A stretch of DNA of 64,000 nucleotides from Paludibacteraceae bacterium. GTDB lineage: Bacteria > Bacteroidota > Bacteroidia > Bacteroidales > Paludibacteraceae. This document shows positions 8,212-17,049 of this stretch, in pieces. The stretch covers positions 149,015 to 213,014 of the forward strand of contig JAFTOD010000004.1 of assembly GCA_017451525.1 (NCBI GenBank), given 5' to 3'. Position 1 is the stretch's first letter. Each line of letters begins with the position of its first letter. The translations under genes and the position numbers were made by a program. Below the pieces are notes generated by a model. The model was not told the DNA's origin. It ran no database searches and saw only the letters and a program-made list of their open reading frames with translations.

Positions 8212-10866
8212 ATGGTAACTAACGATGATATCGTAGTCACTGGCGCGCGCGTACATAATCTAAAGAATGTAGATGTGCGTATTCCACGAGAAAAACTAGT
8301 GGTGATTACTGGCTTGTCGGGTAGCGGCAAATCATCCCTAGCCTTTGATACCATCTTTGCCGAAGGACAACGCCGATATATGGAGACATTCTCCTCTTAT
8401 GCGCGCGGATACATAGGTACAATGCAACGCCCTGATGTGGATAAGATTACAGGTCTCTCGCCTGTCATCAGCATTGACCAAAAGACCACTTCGCGCAATC
8501 CGCGCTCTACCGTTGGTACAGTCACAGAGGTGTATGATTTTCTGCGTCTTCTCTTCGCTCGTGCTGCGGATGCATACTCCTATGCTTCGGGCGAGAAGAT
8601 GGTGCAATATACCGATGACCAAATTATTGATCTTATTCTCAAAGATTATACGGGTCAGAAGGTGCTCGTACTTGCCCCAATGGTCAATAACCGTAAAGGA
8701 CACTACAAAGAACTCTTTGAGACTATTCGCCGTAAGGGCTATTTATATGTGCGTGTGGATGGCGAAGTACAAGAGATTTACGCAGGCATGAAGCTTGATC
8801 GCTACAAGAACCACACCATTGAAGTAGTCGTAGATCGCCTCAAATTAAAAGGCGAAAGCGAAGAAGATCTCAAACGCCTTCGTGCCACCGTGGACAAAGC
8901 CATGACACAAGGCGATGGCGTGATGGCAATAGCCCTACCATCTAACCGTGTCAGCGGTCTAATTTCTAACAGCGAACAACGTGAGCGGTCTAATATTCGC
9001 TATTTCTCTCGCCACCTCATGTGTCCTACTACGGGCATGAGTTATGCCGAACCAGCGCCACATACCTTCTCTTTTAACTCGCCACAGGGGTGGTGCCCTT
9101 GCTGCCGAGGATTAGGAAAAATCAAATCGGGACTCGGGAATCGGGAATCGGATAATGAGGAATTAGACAACATTATCAAGGATGATGAGAATTGGTACAC
9201 GCGCATGTTGGCATATGTACAACAGGGCGATGATGAAAAAGAGGATAAGGAGGAAGAAATATTGATTACTTGCCCTGTGTGTCAAGGGCAACGTCTCAAT
9301 CGTGAAGCACTTAGTTTCCGCATCGCAGATAAGAATATCGCCGAACTGTCGGCTATGGACATAACTGACCTCAGGGCATGGCTGATGAATGTCCCTGCCT
9401 GCCTAACTAACAAGCAACGCGCTATTGCAGAACCGATTATCAAAGAAATTATCTCTCGTCTGGGATTTATGCTGAGTGTGGGCTTATCTTATCTCTCCCT
9501 CTCTCGCTCATCGGATAGCCTTTCGGGTGGTGAGAACCAACGCATTCGTTTGGCTACACAAGTGGGCAGTAAGTTGGTCAATGTCCTCTATATTCTTGAC
9601 GAACCAAGTATCGGTTTGCATCAACGCGATAATCAACGCCTCATTGATTCGCTCAAGCAACTGCGCGATATGGGTAACTCGGTCATTGTCGTAGAGCATG
9701 ACGAGGACATGATGCGACAAGCAGATTATATCATAGATATTGGTCCTAAAGCGGGTCGATTGGGTGGGCATATCGTCTTTAGTGGCACACCTGCCGAACT
9801 ACTCAAGTCTGACACGCTGACTGCCAAATACCTCAGTGGCGAACTCTCCGCAACTTTGCCAATCACTAATAACCAATCGCCAATTGCCAACGCCCTCGTT
9901 CTTCGAGGCTGCCGCGGTAACAATCTTAAAGGTGTAGATGTCTCTTTCCCTTCGGGAAAGATGATAGCCGTGACGGGTGTGTCGGGTAGTGGTAAATCCA
10001 CTTTGGTAAATCAAACGCTTTATCCAATCTTGAGCCAACATTTTTACCGTAGTTTGCGTGCGCCTTTGGCATATGAGAGTATTGATGGAATTGAGCATAT
10101 TGATAAGGTTATCGCAGTAGATCAGTCGCCTATCGGACGTACACCGCGAAGTAACCCAGCGACTTATACGGGCGTGTTCACGGATATACGCAACCTCTTT
10201 GCCCAGCTACCAGAGAGTAAGATTCGCTCATGGAAAGCGGGTCGTTTCTCGTTTAACAACTCGGGTGGACGATGTGAGGAGTGTAGCGGAAATGGTTACA
10301 AGACTATCCAAATGAATTTCTTGCCGAATGTGTATGTGCCATGCGAAGTATGTGGTGGGAAGCGCTACAACCGTGAGACATTGGAGGCACGCTTCAAAGG
10401 CAAGTCTATTGCCGATGTATTGGACATGACCATCAATCAAGCAGTAGAGTTCTTTGAGAGTCAGCCATATATCTTGAAGAAGATCAAGACTTTGCAAGAT
10501 GTAGGTCTTGGGTATATCAAACTGGGACAATCATCTACTACCTTATCTGGTGGCGAGAGTCAGCGTGTGAAGCTTGCCACAGAATTGGCTCGCCCTAGCA
10601 CTGGAAGAACATTATACATATTAGACGAACCAACCACAGGTTTGCACTTTGAGGATGTACGGGTGTTGATGGGTGTGTTGCGCCAACTGGTGGATAAAGG
10701 CAATACGGTAATCATCATTGAGCACAACCCTGATGTCATTCGTTCGTGCGATTATCTTATTGATATGGGACCAGATGGCGGTCGTGATGGTGGTACCGTA
10801 GTGGCCACAGGCACCATAGATGATATTCGCAACAATCCAAAGAGTATAACTGGAAGATACATTTAA
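8212..10866 (+). CDS. uvrA: Excinuclease ABC subunit A, short form
   Basis: Damage-sensing ATPase of nucleotide excision repair. Both ABC modules are present: Walker [10 protein letters not shown] (about 34-42) with signature LSGGENQR, and GVSGSGKST (about 588) with LSGGESQR. The second zinc finger is intact (CEEC...CEVC). At 884 residues it is shorter than the usual 930-950. The cysteines expected after FARAADAY are missing, and the stretch between GLGKI and CPVCQGQR is reduced and partly made of repeat-coded sequence. This fits the second UvrA class seen in Bacteroidota, so a canonical uvrA may exist elsewhere. Two heptamer tracts lie in it, at 9127-9154 and 9859-9893. The stop overlaps the convergent exosortase gene. 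Confidence 0.93.
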   Translation: MVTNDDIVVTGARVHNLKNVDVRIPREKLVVITGLSGSGKSSLAFDTIFAEGQRRYMETFSSYARGYIGTMQRPDVDKITGLSPVISIDQKTTSRNPRSTVGTVTEVYDFLRLLFARAADAYSYASGEKMVQYTDDQIIDLILKDYTGQKVLVLAPMVNNRKGHYKELFETIRRKGYLYVRVDGEVQEIYAGMKLDRYKNHTIEVVVDRLKLKGESEEDLKRLRATVDKAMTQGDGVMAIALPSNRVSGLISNSEQRERSNIRYFSRHLMCPTTGMSYAEPAPHTFSFNSPQGWCPCCRGLGKIKSGLGNRESDNEELDNIIKDDENWYTRMLAYVQQGDDEKEDKEEEILITCPVCQGQRLNREALSFRIADKNIAELSAMDITDLRAWLMNVPACLTNKQRAIAEPIIKEIISRLGFMLSVGLSYLSLSRSSDSLSGGENQRIRLATQVGSKLVNVLYILDEPSIGLHQRDNQRLIDSLKQLRDMGNSVIVVEHDEDMMRQADYIIDIGPKAGRLGGHIVFSGTPAELLKSDTLTAKYLSGELSATLPITNNQSPIANALVLRGCRGNNLKGVDVSFPSGKMIAVTGVSGSGKSTLVNQTLYPILSQHFYRSLRAPLAYESIDGIEHIDKVIAVDQSPIGRTPRSNPATYTGVFTDIRNLFAQLPESKIRSWKAGRFSFNNSGGRCEECSGNGYKTIQMNFLPNVYVPCEVCGGKRYNRETLEARFKGKSIADVLDMTINQAVEFFESQPYILKKIKTLQDVGLGYIKLGQSSTTLSGGESQRVKLATELARPSTGRTLYILDEPTTGLHFEDVRVLMGVLRQLVDKGNTVIIIEHNPDVIRSCDYLIDMGPDGGRDGGTVVATGTIDDIRNNPKSITGRYI
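9127..9154. repeat. Heptamer array inside uvrA (first)
   Basis: Four exact 7-bp units: TCGGGAC, TCGGGAA, TCGGGAA, TCGGATA. They code for part of a poorly conserved loop between GLGKI and the acidic stretch that follows. Confidence 0.85.
9859..9893. repeat. Heptamer array inside uvrA (second)
   Basis: Five 7-bp units: CCAATCA, CTAATAA, CCAATCG, CCAATTG, CCAACGC. They lie in the linker between the two ATPase halves (protein [14 protein letters not shown]). Confidence 0.85.
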
Positions 10867-11435
10867 TCTTCTTGGTGCAACCCACTAATCTTGTGAGTCC
10901 ACCAAACCCATAAGCAGAATAGCATTCCATAGAATAAGTACTTAAACAAGTATTCATGCAAGAAATCAAACCATTCTGGATGGTGTTCTAATGCTATGGC
11001 AATTAGTGTAATTCGTAGAATGTTGAATACGTAAGCACACATCAGTCCAAGAGGAATAAACCATAGTTTGTGCTTCCAGTTGCCTCGTGCGACTAACATA
11101 ATTATAATCCAAATAAATGATTGCTTAAGTCCTGTGCAACTCCACACAATGCGTGTGCCAGTGCCAGTTTCAAAACGTATTAGGTTCGGTTCGAAGAAAT
11201 GCACGTGTTCATTGGTCTGCGAAATTATCCAATAGACTACGCTGGCAATATGATGTGCCATCCAATCAAATGGGCGGGTGATATCCCACCCAAACCACGT
11301 GACTTGCGTTCCTCCCTCGTCGCCCAGTACGGTGAATTTCCAGAAGTAGTTTGCGACCAATAATGCCACCACAAACAAAATAATGTCTGTGTATGGTCGG
11401 ATAGACTCTCGAATATGTTTAATTTGGTGTAACAT
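10863..11435 (-). CDS. Exosortase/archaeosortase-family membrane protein
   Basis: Small multi-spanning protein (190 residues from the ATG at 11435, or 193 from a GTG at 11444). It has the exosortase active-site pattern: Cys in SCTGLKQ (C103 in the longer numbering), Arg in NILRI (R144) and a downstream His (H163, HEYLFKY), all at membrane edges. Exosortases are transpeptidase-like enzymes that process C-terminal sorting tails. No PEP-CTERM-like substrate is recognisable in the window. The ATG is favoured because AGGTGA lies before it and the GTG directly follows the tsaD stop. Probably co-transcribed with tsaD. The substrate and subfamily are unknown. Confidence 0.82.
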   Translation of the reverse strand: MLHQIKHIRESIRPYTDIILFVVALLVANYFWKFTVLGDEGGTQVTWFGWDITRPFDWMAHHIASVVYWIISQTNEHVHFFEPNLIRFETGTGTRIVWSCTGLKQSFIWIIIMLVARGNWKHKLWFIPLGLMCAYVFNILRITLIAIALEHHPEWFDFLHEYLFKYLFYGMLFCLWVWWTHKISGLHQED

Positions 11436-11444
11436 GCCTCTCAC

Positions 11445-12470
11445 CTAAATCTTTGTCTTTGCATATGGTACTGCATCTATTGGGCAAAATTCGCCATCCA
11501 TATATTTGAAGTATCCCGCCTGACAAACCATAGCCGCGTTGTCGGTGGTATATGAGAAAGGTGGAATATGCACTGTCCAACGGTGACGCCGCCCCAAATC
11601 CAATAGTGCATCGCGTAATCCGCTATTGGCACTCACACCACCAGCTACGGCAATCTCGTTGACTTTTAAGTCTTTAGCTGCACGTTTGAGTTTGTTAATG
11701 AGTATTTCAATAATGGTCTTTTGTAAGGATGCACATAGGTTGGCTTTGTTCTCCTCAATGAAATTAGGATTCTCTTTCAGATGATCGCGCAAGAAGTACA
11801 AAAAAGAGGTCTTGAGTCCCGAAAAAGAATAGTTATATCCAGGAATGTTTGGCTTTGCAAACTGAAATGCCTCTGCATTGCCTTCTTTTGCCAGTCGGTC
11901 GATCCATGGTCCGCCAGGGTAGGGGAGTCCCATTATTTTGGCGCACTTGTCAAATGCCTCTCCTGCGGCATCATCAATGGTTTGTCCGATAATCTCCATC
12001 TCGCGATGTGACTTCACCAGTACAATCTGACTATTACCACCACTCACCAACAAGCAAAGGAATGGGAACTGTGGTTGTGCGGTTGTTCTCCCCTCTGATG
12101 GAGTAATGAAATGTGCGAGAATATGTGCTTGCAAGTGATTCACTTCTACCAACGGAATATTGAGCGACAATGCTAGTCCTTTGGCAAAGCTCACACCTAC
12201 CAACAAACTCCCCAACAATCCAGGACCACGCGTAAAGGCGATAGCTGACAAATCTTTATTCTCTACACTTGCGCGCTTCAATGCTGCATCCACCACGGGC
12301 ACAATATTCAGTTGATGGGCACGGCTCGCCAATTCGGGTACTACGCCACCAAACTCCTCGTGCACTCCTTGCGAAGCAGTCACATTACTCAGCAGTATGC
12401 CATTACGAATAACGGCAGCTGAGGTGTCATCACAACTAGATTCTATCGCGAGAATAACAATATCCTTCAT
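11445..12470 (-). CDS. tsaD: tRNA N6-adenosine threonylcarbamoyltransferase
   Basis: Transfers the threonylcarbamoyl group to A37 of ANN-decoding tRNAs, working with TsaB, TsaC and TsaE. The 341 residues begin with IESSCDDTSAAV, contain the metal-binding His pair in NHLQAHILAHF (about 110-120), and the VSGGNSQ and GGVSANS nucleotide motifs. Full length. Four bases separate it from panB, and the next gene starts at or just after its stop. The trmO gene at 52477, which methylates the same t6A base, is also in the window but far away. Confidence 0.96.
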   Translation of the reverse strand: MKDIVILAIESSCDDTSAAVIRNGILLSNVTASQGVHEEFGGVVPELASRAHQLNIVPVVDAALKRASVENKDLSAIAFTRGPGLLGSLLVGVSFAKGLALSLNIPLVEVNHLQAHILAHFITPSEGRTTAQPQFPFLCLLVSGGNSQIVLVKSHREMEIIGQTIDDAAGEAFDKCAKIMGLPYPGGPWIDRLAKEGNAEAFQFAKPNIPGYNYSFSGLKTSFLYFLRDHLKENPNFIEENKANLCASLQKTIIEILINKLKRAAKDLKVNEIAVAGGVSANSGLRDALLDLGRRHRWTVHIPPFSYTTDNAAMVCQAGYFKYMDGEFCPIDAVPYAKTKI

Positions 12471-12474
12471 ATTT

Positions 12475-13290
12475 TTAATAACTCTCCTCTTGGTTGGGGA
12501 AACTGCTGTCTTTCACTGCTGCAATATAGTTGCTTACTGCATTCTTTACGCCTTCGCCTAACTGTGCAAATTGGCGCAGGAATTTAGGCTTGAAGCCTTC
12601 GTTCAGACCCAACATATCATGCAATACCAGCACCTGACCATCGGTCACGTTGCCTGCACCAATACCTATTGTTGGACAGCTCACCGCCTCTGTCACGCGC
12701 TTTGCCAACTCCGCAGGAATCTTCTCCAGTACAATCGCAAAGCAGCCTGCTTCATCCAGCAACTTGGCATCGTTGAGTAATTTCTCTGCCTCTGCTTCGC
12801 CTTTGCCGCGCAAGCCATAGCCTCCCAGTTGATTCACACTTTGTGGGGTCAATCCCAAGTGTCCCATGACAGGTACACCTGCTTGTACCATATGGCGGAT
12901 TGCAGGCAGAATCTCTTTGCCACCTTCCAATTTTACGGCGTCAGCTCCCGACTCTTTCATCATCTTCAGCGCATTGGTAACTGCCTGCTCTTCACTTACT
13001 TGATAGCTTCCGAATGGCATGTCAATCACTACTAATGCGTGCTCCGCTGCGCGTACTACACCTTTGGTCAAGAATATCATCTCTTCTATTGTGATAGGCA
13101 GTGTATAGCGATTGCCGCACACGATATTCGAGGCGCTATCTCCCACCAAGATCATCTCTATTCCTGCTTCGTCCAGCAGTCGAGTAAGTGTGAAGTCATA
13201 GCTCGTAAGCATAGCTATTTTTTCGCCTTCTTGTTTCATTTTGCGCAGGCGTGTGGTCGTCATACGACTATTTTGAACATGTACTGACAT
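12475..13290 (-). CDS. panB: 3-methyl-2-oxobutanoate hydroxymethyltransferase
   Basis: First committed step of pantothenate synthesis, using methylene-tetrahydrofolate. The 271 residues contain LVGDSASNIVCG (metal-binding Asp), DMPFGSYQ, KLEGG, MGHLGLTPQSVNQLGGY and the C-terminal PTIGIGAG. Length is typical. It lies 52 bp from lptE upstream and 4 bp from tsaD downstream. No promoter is obvious in front of it, so it may be read from the sigma-54 activator promoter. Confidence 0.96.
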   Translation of the reverse strand: MSVHVQNSRMTTTRLRKMKQEGEKIAMLTSYDFTLTRLLDEAGIEMILVGDSASNIVCGNRYTLPITIEEMIFLTKGVVRAAEHALVVIDMPFGSYQVSEEQAVTNALKMMKESGADAVKLEGGKEILPAIRHMVQAGVPVMGHLGLTPQSVNQLGGYGLRGKGEAEAEKLLNDAKLLDEAGCFAIVLEKIPAELAKRVTEAVSCPTIGIGAGNVTDGQVLVLHDMLGLNEGFKPKFLRQFAQLGEGVKNAVSNYIAAVKDSSFPNQEESY

Positions 13291-13342
13291 GAATTAACTA
13301 TGATTTTAATGATTAGACAAATCGTTTTTCTAATGATTTTAC

Positions 13343-13843
13343 CTACCATTTGGCGACGGTGTCGTTGTATATTTGATCAGCTATTTCTGCTATCATCGTA
13401 TTGCACAAATCATCTTGTACGTCGTTGAGCATCTGCGATGAGTCAAATGTCTGATAGGCGGTGTATGTTTTCTCAAAACTCTCTTCAGGTGCAACGTTGT
13501 TGGTAAATCGCACTTTTACGGTAATGGTCAGTTTCGTTTCTGCTGCATAGCTATCTGCCGACACTGCCATTGGAGTGAGTTGGTATCCTGTGATTTCGCC
13601 CTCAATCTCTAAGTTTCCACCGCGTCTTACTTGCTCCAAACGTGTCTGTCGCTGAAATAGGTCTCGAATACCATCCGACAAATTGTTCGACAATGGTGCA
13701 TATACCAGGGGTGCTACGTTAGGGAAGTCGGCTATTGAAATAGTCTTGGTAGTAGAATAGTCAATAGACGCGCCGTTAAACTTATACGAGATTGTGCATG
13801 CATTCAACAGCCCTACACAAAGCAATATGATTATTTTTTTCAT
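13343..13843 (-). CDS. lptE: LptE-like LPS-assembly lipoprotein
   Basis: Outer-membrane lipoprotein predicted to support LptD in placing lipopolysaccharide on the cell surface. A signal peptide ends in the lipobox LLNAC, with lipidated C16. The rest is a small alpha/beta fold with ISYKFNGASIDYSTTKTISI near the start, matching the Bacteroidota LptE family. Its start overlaps the stop of the sigma-54 activator (ATGA), a pairing often seen in Bacteroidota. It has little similarity to the proteobacterial LptE in plain sequence, so the assignment rests on family pattern and context. Confidence 0.8.
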   Translation of the reverse strand: MKKIIILLCVGLLNACTISYKFNGASIDYSTTKTISIADFPNVAPLVYAPLSNNLSDGIRDLFQRQTRLEQVRRGGNLEIEGEITGYQLTPMAVSADSYAAETKLTITVKVRFTNNVAPEESFEKTYTAYQTFDSSQMLNDVQDDLCNTMIAEIADQIYNDTVAKW

Positions 13844-15033
13844 AGTCCGTAGTCTTTTATTTTGCGATATAATGTGCGTTCGCTCAGTCCTAGTTCCACT
13901 GCCGTAGCTTTGCGATTACCATTGTTTTTTGCCAATGCTTTTTGTATGGTGTATCGCTCCATATCGGCTAATTTTAGTTCTGTGCTTTCTTCCACTGCCA
14001 CTTCTGCCACCTCTTCTTCTGTTATTGGTGTAGGGGCTATCAACTGTCCGGGTTGCCAATCCACAATCTGATCTTCCATTTGGGCATGTGGATTTTGATT
14101 ATTGTGCAGTTGCTCCACTTGTTCCTCCAGCATATCGATTTTTCGTTTCATTGCCCCTATCACATTGTATAGCACTTTCATTTCTTCCATAGGTGCTCCT
14201 TGGTGTGTTTGTTGCCCAATCAGTGCCAATCCTTTGTGCATCTGGTGAGCGGGCAGATAGGTCGCTAAGATGTCTGGAGTTATTTCTCGACGTTCTTCTA
14301 TCAGACTAATCTGCTGCGCCACGTTTTTTAGTTGGCGCACGTTGCCTTGCCAGTAATATGACTTGAGCATCTCGTTGGCTTCTTCGGTCAGACGGATAGC
14401 GGGCATGCGATATTTTTCTGCAAAATCCACCACGAACTTACGGAACAGCAGTGGTATATCTTCTTTACGTTCGCGTAGTGCAGGCACTTTGATTTCAATG
14501 GTGTTCAGACGATAGTATAGGTCTTCTCTGAAGCGTCCTTCTTCGATGGCTCGTGGGATATTCAGGTTCGTAGCGGCTACCACGCGTACATTGGTTTTTT
14601 GTACTTTCGAGTCACCTACTCGAATAAACTCGCCCGTTTCCAGCACGCGCAATAATCGTGCTTGTGTCGAGAGTGGTAGTTCGCCCACTTCGTCAAGGAA
14701 CAATGTACCCCCATCTGCAATCTCGAAGTAGCCTTTACGTTCGCTTTTCGCATCGGTGAAGGCGCCTTTCGTATGTCCAAAGAGTTCCGCGTCAATGGTT
14801 CCTTCGGGAATAGCACCGCAGTTGATTGCGAAGTATGGTCCATGCTTACGTGGTGAGTACTGGTGTATGATTTTTGGGAAGTGCTCTTTTCCTACACCGC
14901 TTTCTCCTGTAATGAGTACACTCAGATCGGTAAGTGCCACTTGTACGGCTATTTCTATTCCCCGATTGAGTTGAGCACTATTACCGATAATGCTAAATTG
15001 TTGTTTTATTCGTTGCAAATCTTTCTGTTCCAT
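13840..15033 (-). CDS. Sigma-54-dependent transcriptional activator
   Basis: AAA+ enhancer-binding protein of 397 residues. It has a Walker A motif (GESGVGKE) near 41-48, the sigma-54 contact loop as GAFTDA rather than the usual GAFTGA, a Walker B motif (GGTLFLDEVGEL), an arginine-finger region, and a Fis-type helix-turn-helix at about 365-397 (NRKATAVELGLSERTLYRKI). There is no receiver or sensor domain at the N-terminus, so its activity may be set by level or by unknown partners. It is co-transcribed with lptE. A sigma-54 type promoter exists at 3516-3531 and could be a target; that link is inference. Confidence 0.92.
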   Translation of the reverse strand: MEQKDLQRIKQQFSIIGNSAQLNRGIEIAVQVALTDLSVLITGESGVGKEHFPKIIHQYSPRKHGPYFAINCGAIPEGTIDAELFGHTKGAFTDAKSERKGYFEIADGGTLFLDEVGELPLSTQARLLRVLETGEFIRVGDSKVQKTNVRVVAATNLNIPRAIEEGRFREDLYYRLNTIEIKVPALRERKEDIPLLFRKFVVDFAEKYRMPAIRLTEEANEMLKSYYWQGNVRQLKNVAQQISLIEERREITPDILATYLPAHQMHKGLALIGQQTHQGAPMEEMKVLYNVIGAMKRKIDMLEEQVEQLHNNQNPHAQMEDQIVDWQPGQLIAPTPITEEEVAEVAVEESTELKLADMERYTIQKALAKNNGNRKATAVELGLSERTLYRKIKDYGL

Positions 15034-15102
15034 AGTGGATTAAATGTCTCAAAGTCTTTAGGTTTCAAAGTTTAATAATGCGTAATCTGCCAAAATGGCA
15101 GA
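15034..15102 (-). promoter_or_regulatory. 5' leader of the sigma-54 activator with palindrome
   Basis: The transcribed leader has the palindrome CTGCCA-AAA-TGGCAG (15087-15101) directly after the -7 element. It could be an operator or an RNA hairpin. Repeat-like TTTGAAACCTAAAG and ACTTTGAGAC words follow, resembling those around the murD stop. Confidence 0.5.
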
Positions 15103-15134
15103 CAAAGGTACTACAAAAAATGCACATACGCAAG
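15103..15134 (-). promoter_or_regulatory. Promoter for the sigma-54 activator-lptE operon
   Basis: On the minus strand: TTG, 20 bp, TACCTTTG (plus-strand CAAAGGTA at 15103-15110). Confidence 0.75.
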
Positions 15135-15405
15135 AAAAGCGAGTATTTTTTTCAAAAAAGATATATTTTATCTATCTGTAATACAATCCTATTGTTCAGC
15201 GGAAGTTTATTCACAGATGAACAGTAGGATTGTATTACAAAAGGTGCAAACCGATTTTTGAAAAAATGCGAGCGTTCTTGCGTATTTACCGCATTTTGCG
15301 AACGTACTTTCGAGGTGGGATTGCCCAAAGGCAATGTCGGTGTCCTCGAAGGTACTATTTCTTTTTGACATACGCAAATTTACGAGCACTTTTTTTGAAA
15401 AACAC
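15124..15405. repeat. Nested palindromic non-coding element
   Basis: Two strong hairpins. Arms 15177-15198 and 15218-15239 are 22 nt each, 21 matched plus one G:U pair, with a 19-nt loop. Arms 15304-15315 and 15344-15355 are 12 nt with one G:U, enclosing an inner ATTGCC-CAAA-GGCAAT hairpin. Around them is a 35-bp AT-rich word (ATACGCAA...CGAG...TTTTTTT) in three copies: direct at about 15124-15160, inverted at about 15250-15290, direct at about 15368-15405. No protein gene is credible here. It could be a MITE-like relic or a source of structured RNA. Confidence 0.6.
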
Positions 15406-15474
15406 CATTATCCCATAGCCCTCGTAGTGTCCCCATAGACCTCAGGGCGTCCATTAAGTATTCCTTTATCATTT

Positions 15475-15518
15475 ACGTAGGATATACGTAACATATACGT
15501 AGGATATACGTAGGATAA
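15475..15518. repeat. Undecamer array (11-bp period)
   Basis: Four clear units: ACGTAGGATAT, ACGTAACATAT, ACGTAGGATAT, ACGTAGGATAA. The same word recurs in the array before trmO (52405-52459). Pyrimidine-rich sequence continues to about 15665 with a weaker hint of 11-bp spacing (CCCTATCTTCC, TCCTATCTTCT). Confidence 0.85.
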
Positions 15519-15735
15519 TCGGGTTGTTAACCTGAGAATACCCTATCTTCCTCCTATCTTCTATGTACTTCTTTCCCGCTATCTTTCCCGAAACCATCTC
15601 GTTATCACTCTGATACCACTCCATTGCCATCCAGTACTTTCCCCGTACCTTGCTACTTATCCTCCGCTCGACTGCGTTAATTCGCCGAGTATCCCCGCCT
15701 CTACACCCTACACTTTTCACTTTTCTCCTCAAAAA

Positions 15736-15767
15736 TTTGCACACCTGCAAATTTTTCACTACCTTTG
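15736..15767 (+). promoter_or_regulatory. Promoter of the structured RNA
   Basis: TTTG 15736-15739, exactly 20 bp, TACCTTTG 15760-15767. Transcription should begin near 15773. Confidence 0.82.
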
Positions 15768-15772
15768 CAACC

Positions 15773-16090
15773 GAATCCTACGCTGGAGGGAAATATGTCC
15801 TGCGAAAAGCGTTTCGCAAAGGGTCTTTCTTATGGGTAGGTTTTGACATATTTAAATAGCGTTTATTGACGCTTTGCGTTTGACAAATCGAAAACTTAGC
15901 AACTTTTCTTATTTGGGTCAAAATCAAAGTAACAGTAAATGCCTATGGGTATGATTATATCCATGCTACATCTCATTTAGGTGTAGTGTGTTTTCATACC
16001 AGCGTAGGTTTCCTGTTGTTTATTTGACCCAAAAGGCAATGCTAAGGCCTCGATTTGTGAATAAGCAACTCGAGGTCTACGCTTTTTTTT
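15773..16090 (+). ncRNA. Structured RNA, unidentified (6S/Bacteroidales-1-like or leader)
   Basis: A promoter-to-terminator transcript of about 318 nt. A perfect 10-bp stem joins CCTACGCTGG (15777-15786) and CCAGCGTAGG (15999-16008). A second perfect 10-bp pairing, TTGGGTCAAA (15913-15922) with TTTGACCCAA (16023-16032), crosses it and would make a pseudoknot. Inner hairpins include TGCGAAA-AGCG-TTTCGCA (15801-15818), AGCGT/ACGCT (15858-15873) and CTACA/TGTAG. The segment AGCGTAG (16001-16007) can instead pair with CTACGCT (16077-16083), which runs into eight T, making a terminator. It could be a stand-alone RNA such as the Bacteroidales-1/6S group, or a switching leader of the LRR gene 88 bp further on. 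No conserved RNase P, SRP or tmRNA signature was found. Confidence 0.6.
16048..16090 (+). terminator. Terminator region of the structured RNA
   Basis: Hairpin CCTCGA/TCGAGG (16048-16075), then CTACGCT and a run of eight T. CTACGCT can pair with AGCGTAG at 16001-16007. Confidence 0.65.
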
Positions 16091-16177
16091 GTGTGTACAA
16101 ACATGCAAAAAAATGAAAACAACAATAATAATATCAAAAACCGATGGGCCAATGGGATATAACTGGCAAAGAGAATC

Positions 16178-16984
16178 ATGAAAAAAATTTTACTATCGCT
16201 ACTTAGTACAGTTATAATGCTATCAGTAGCAACGAGTATTCAAGCACAAGAAACCTTTGAGGTTGATGGAATTAAGTATGAAATAACGGACGCAAGTGCA
16301 CAGACTGTAAAAATCATCGACAATTGGTACACCTCAAAAGACTATGTGCTTGTAAGTTCTGTTACGCATAATGATATTACTTATAAGGTGACAGAAATCG
16401 GTGATTATGCTTTTGCATCATGTTATATCACAGGCGTTGTTATACCAGAAGGAATCGAAGTAATTGGTAAACAAGCATTTTATAATTCTAGTTTTACATC
16501 TTTAGAGCTTCCTTCAACCGTAAAAAGCATAGGCGTAAATGCATTTAGAGATTGTAAATATCTCAAAGATTTAGTATTAAATGAAGGCCTAACTACTATT
16601 GACAATGCTGCTTTCTACATGTGTGTAAGTTTGACTGAGATTACGCTTCCTTCCACACTTACGTCTATGAATAATGCATTCATGGGATCTGCATTTATTA
16701 CGACGGTTGTTTCTAAAATTCAAGCACCTATGACGATCACATACGATACGTTCCACCCTGACGTATATAGCAAGGCTGTTCTCCAAGTTCCAGCAGGAAC
16801 AAAAGAAGCGTACGAGGCCGTTGATTGTTGGAGACGTTTTCAAACTATTACCGAAACAGGTACTCCAACAGCACTGCACAACACTATTATTAATGAAGAA
16901 ATACAAAAGAAGATTCTAAACGGTCAACTCCTCATCCTCCGCGATGGTAAGACCTATAATGTGATGGGTGCAGAAGTCAAATAA
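16178..16984 (+). CDS. Secreted BspA-type leucine-rich repeat protein
   Basis: A secreted protein of 268 residues with a signal peptide (about 1-24, ending IQAQ) and four to five LRR_5/BspA repeats (pattern ITxIGxxAFxxCxxLxxVxLPxxVxxI) at about 60-185. These repeats mediate adhesion in oral and gut Bacteroidota. The C-terminus reads LNGQLLILRDGKTYNVMGAEVK, a tail shared with the starch-binding protein at 61155-62600 and plausibly a secretion or sorting signal. It lies downstream of the structured RNA and is followed by a terminator, so it is probably monocistronic. The ligand is unknown. Confidence 0.85.
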   Translation: MKKILLSLLSTVIMLSVATSIQAQETFEVDGIKYEITDASAQTVKIIDNWYTSKDYVLVSSVTHNDITYKVTEIGDYAFASCYITGVVIPEGIEVIGKQAFYNSSFTSLELPSTVKSIGVNAFRDCKYLKDLVLNEGLTTIDNAAFYMCVSLTEITLPSTLTSMNNAFMGSAFITTVVSKIQAPMTITYDTFHPDVYSKAVLQVPAGTKEAYEAVDCWRRFQTITETGTPTALHNTIINEEIQKKILNGQLLILRDGKTYNVMGAEVK

Positions 16985-17010
16985 TTGCAGTACCACATAC
17001 CAACCCCAAA

Positions 17011-17036
17011 CCGAGCGGCATCACCGCTCGGTTTTT
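17011..17036 (+). terminator. Terminator after the LRR gene
   Basis: Perfect 8-bp stem CCGAGCGG / CCGCTCGG, 5-nt loop, then five T. Confidence 0.9.
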
Positions 17037-17049
17037 CATTACCCCTTAT

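Noticed and set aside
15469-15759. Open frame of 96 residues on the minus strand in the gene-free region
   Set aside because: It runs through the undecamer array and pyrimidine-rich DNA, has no recognisable domain, no promoter in the right place and low-complexity composition.
15939-15980. Met-rich 13-residue leader peptide as an attenuator for methionine
   Set aside because: No ribosome-binding or conservation evidence, and the downstream gene is an LRR adhesin with no link to methionine; kept only as a remark.
15773-16090. RNase P RNA or SRP RNA as identity of the structured RNA
   Set aside because: The conserved GAGGAAAGTCC and ACAGA motifs of RNase P and the SRP tetraloop helix are not present.
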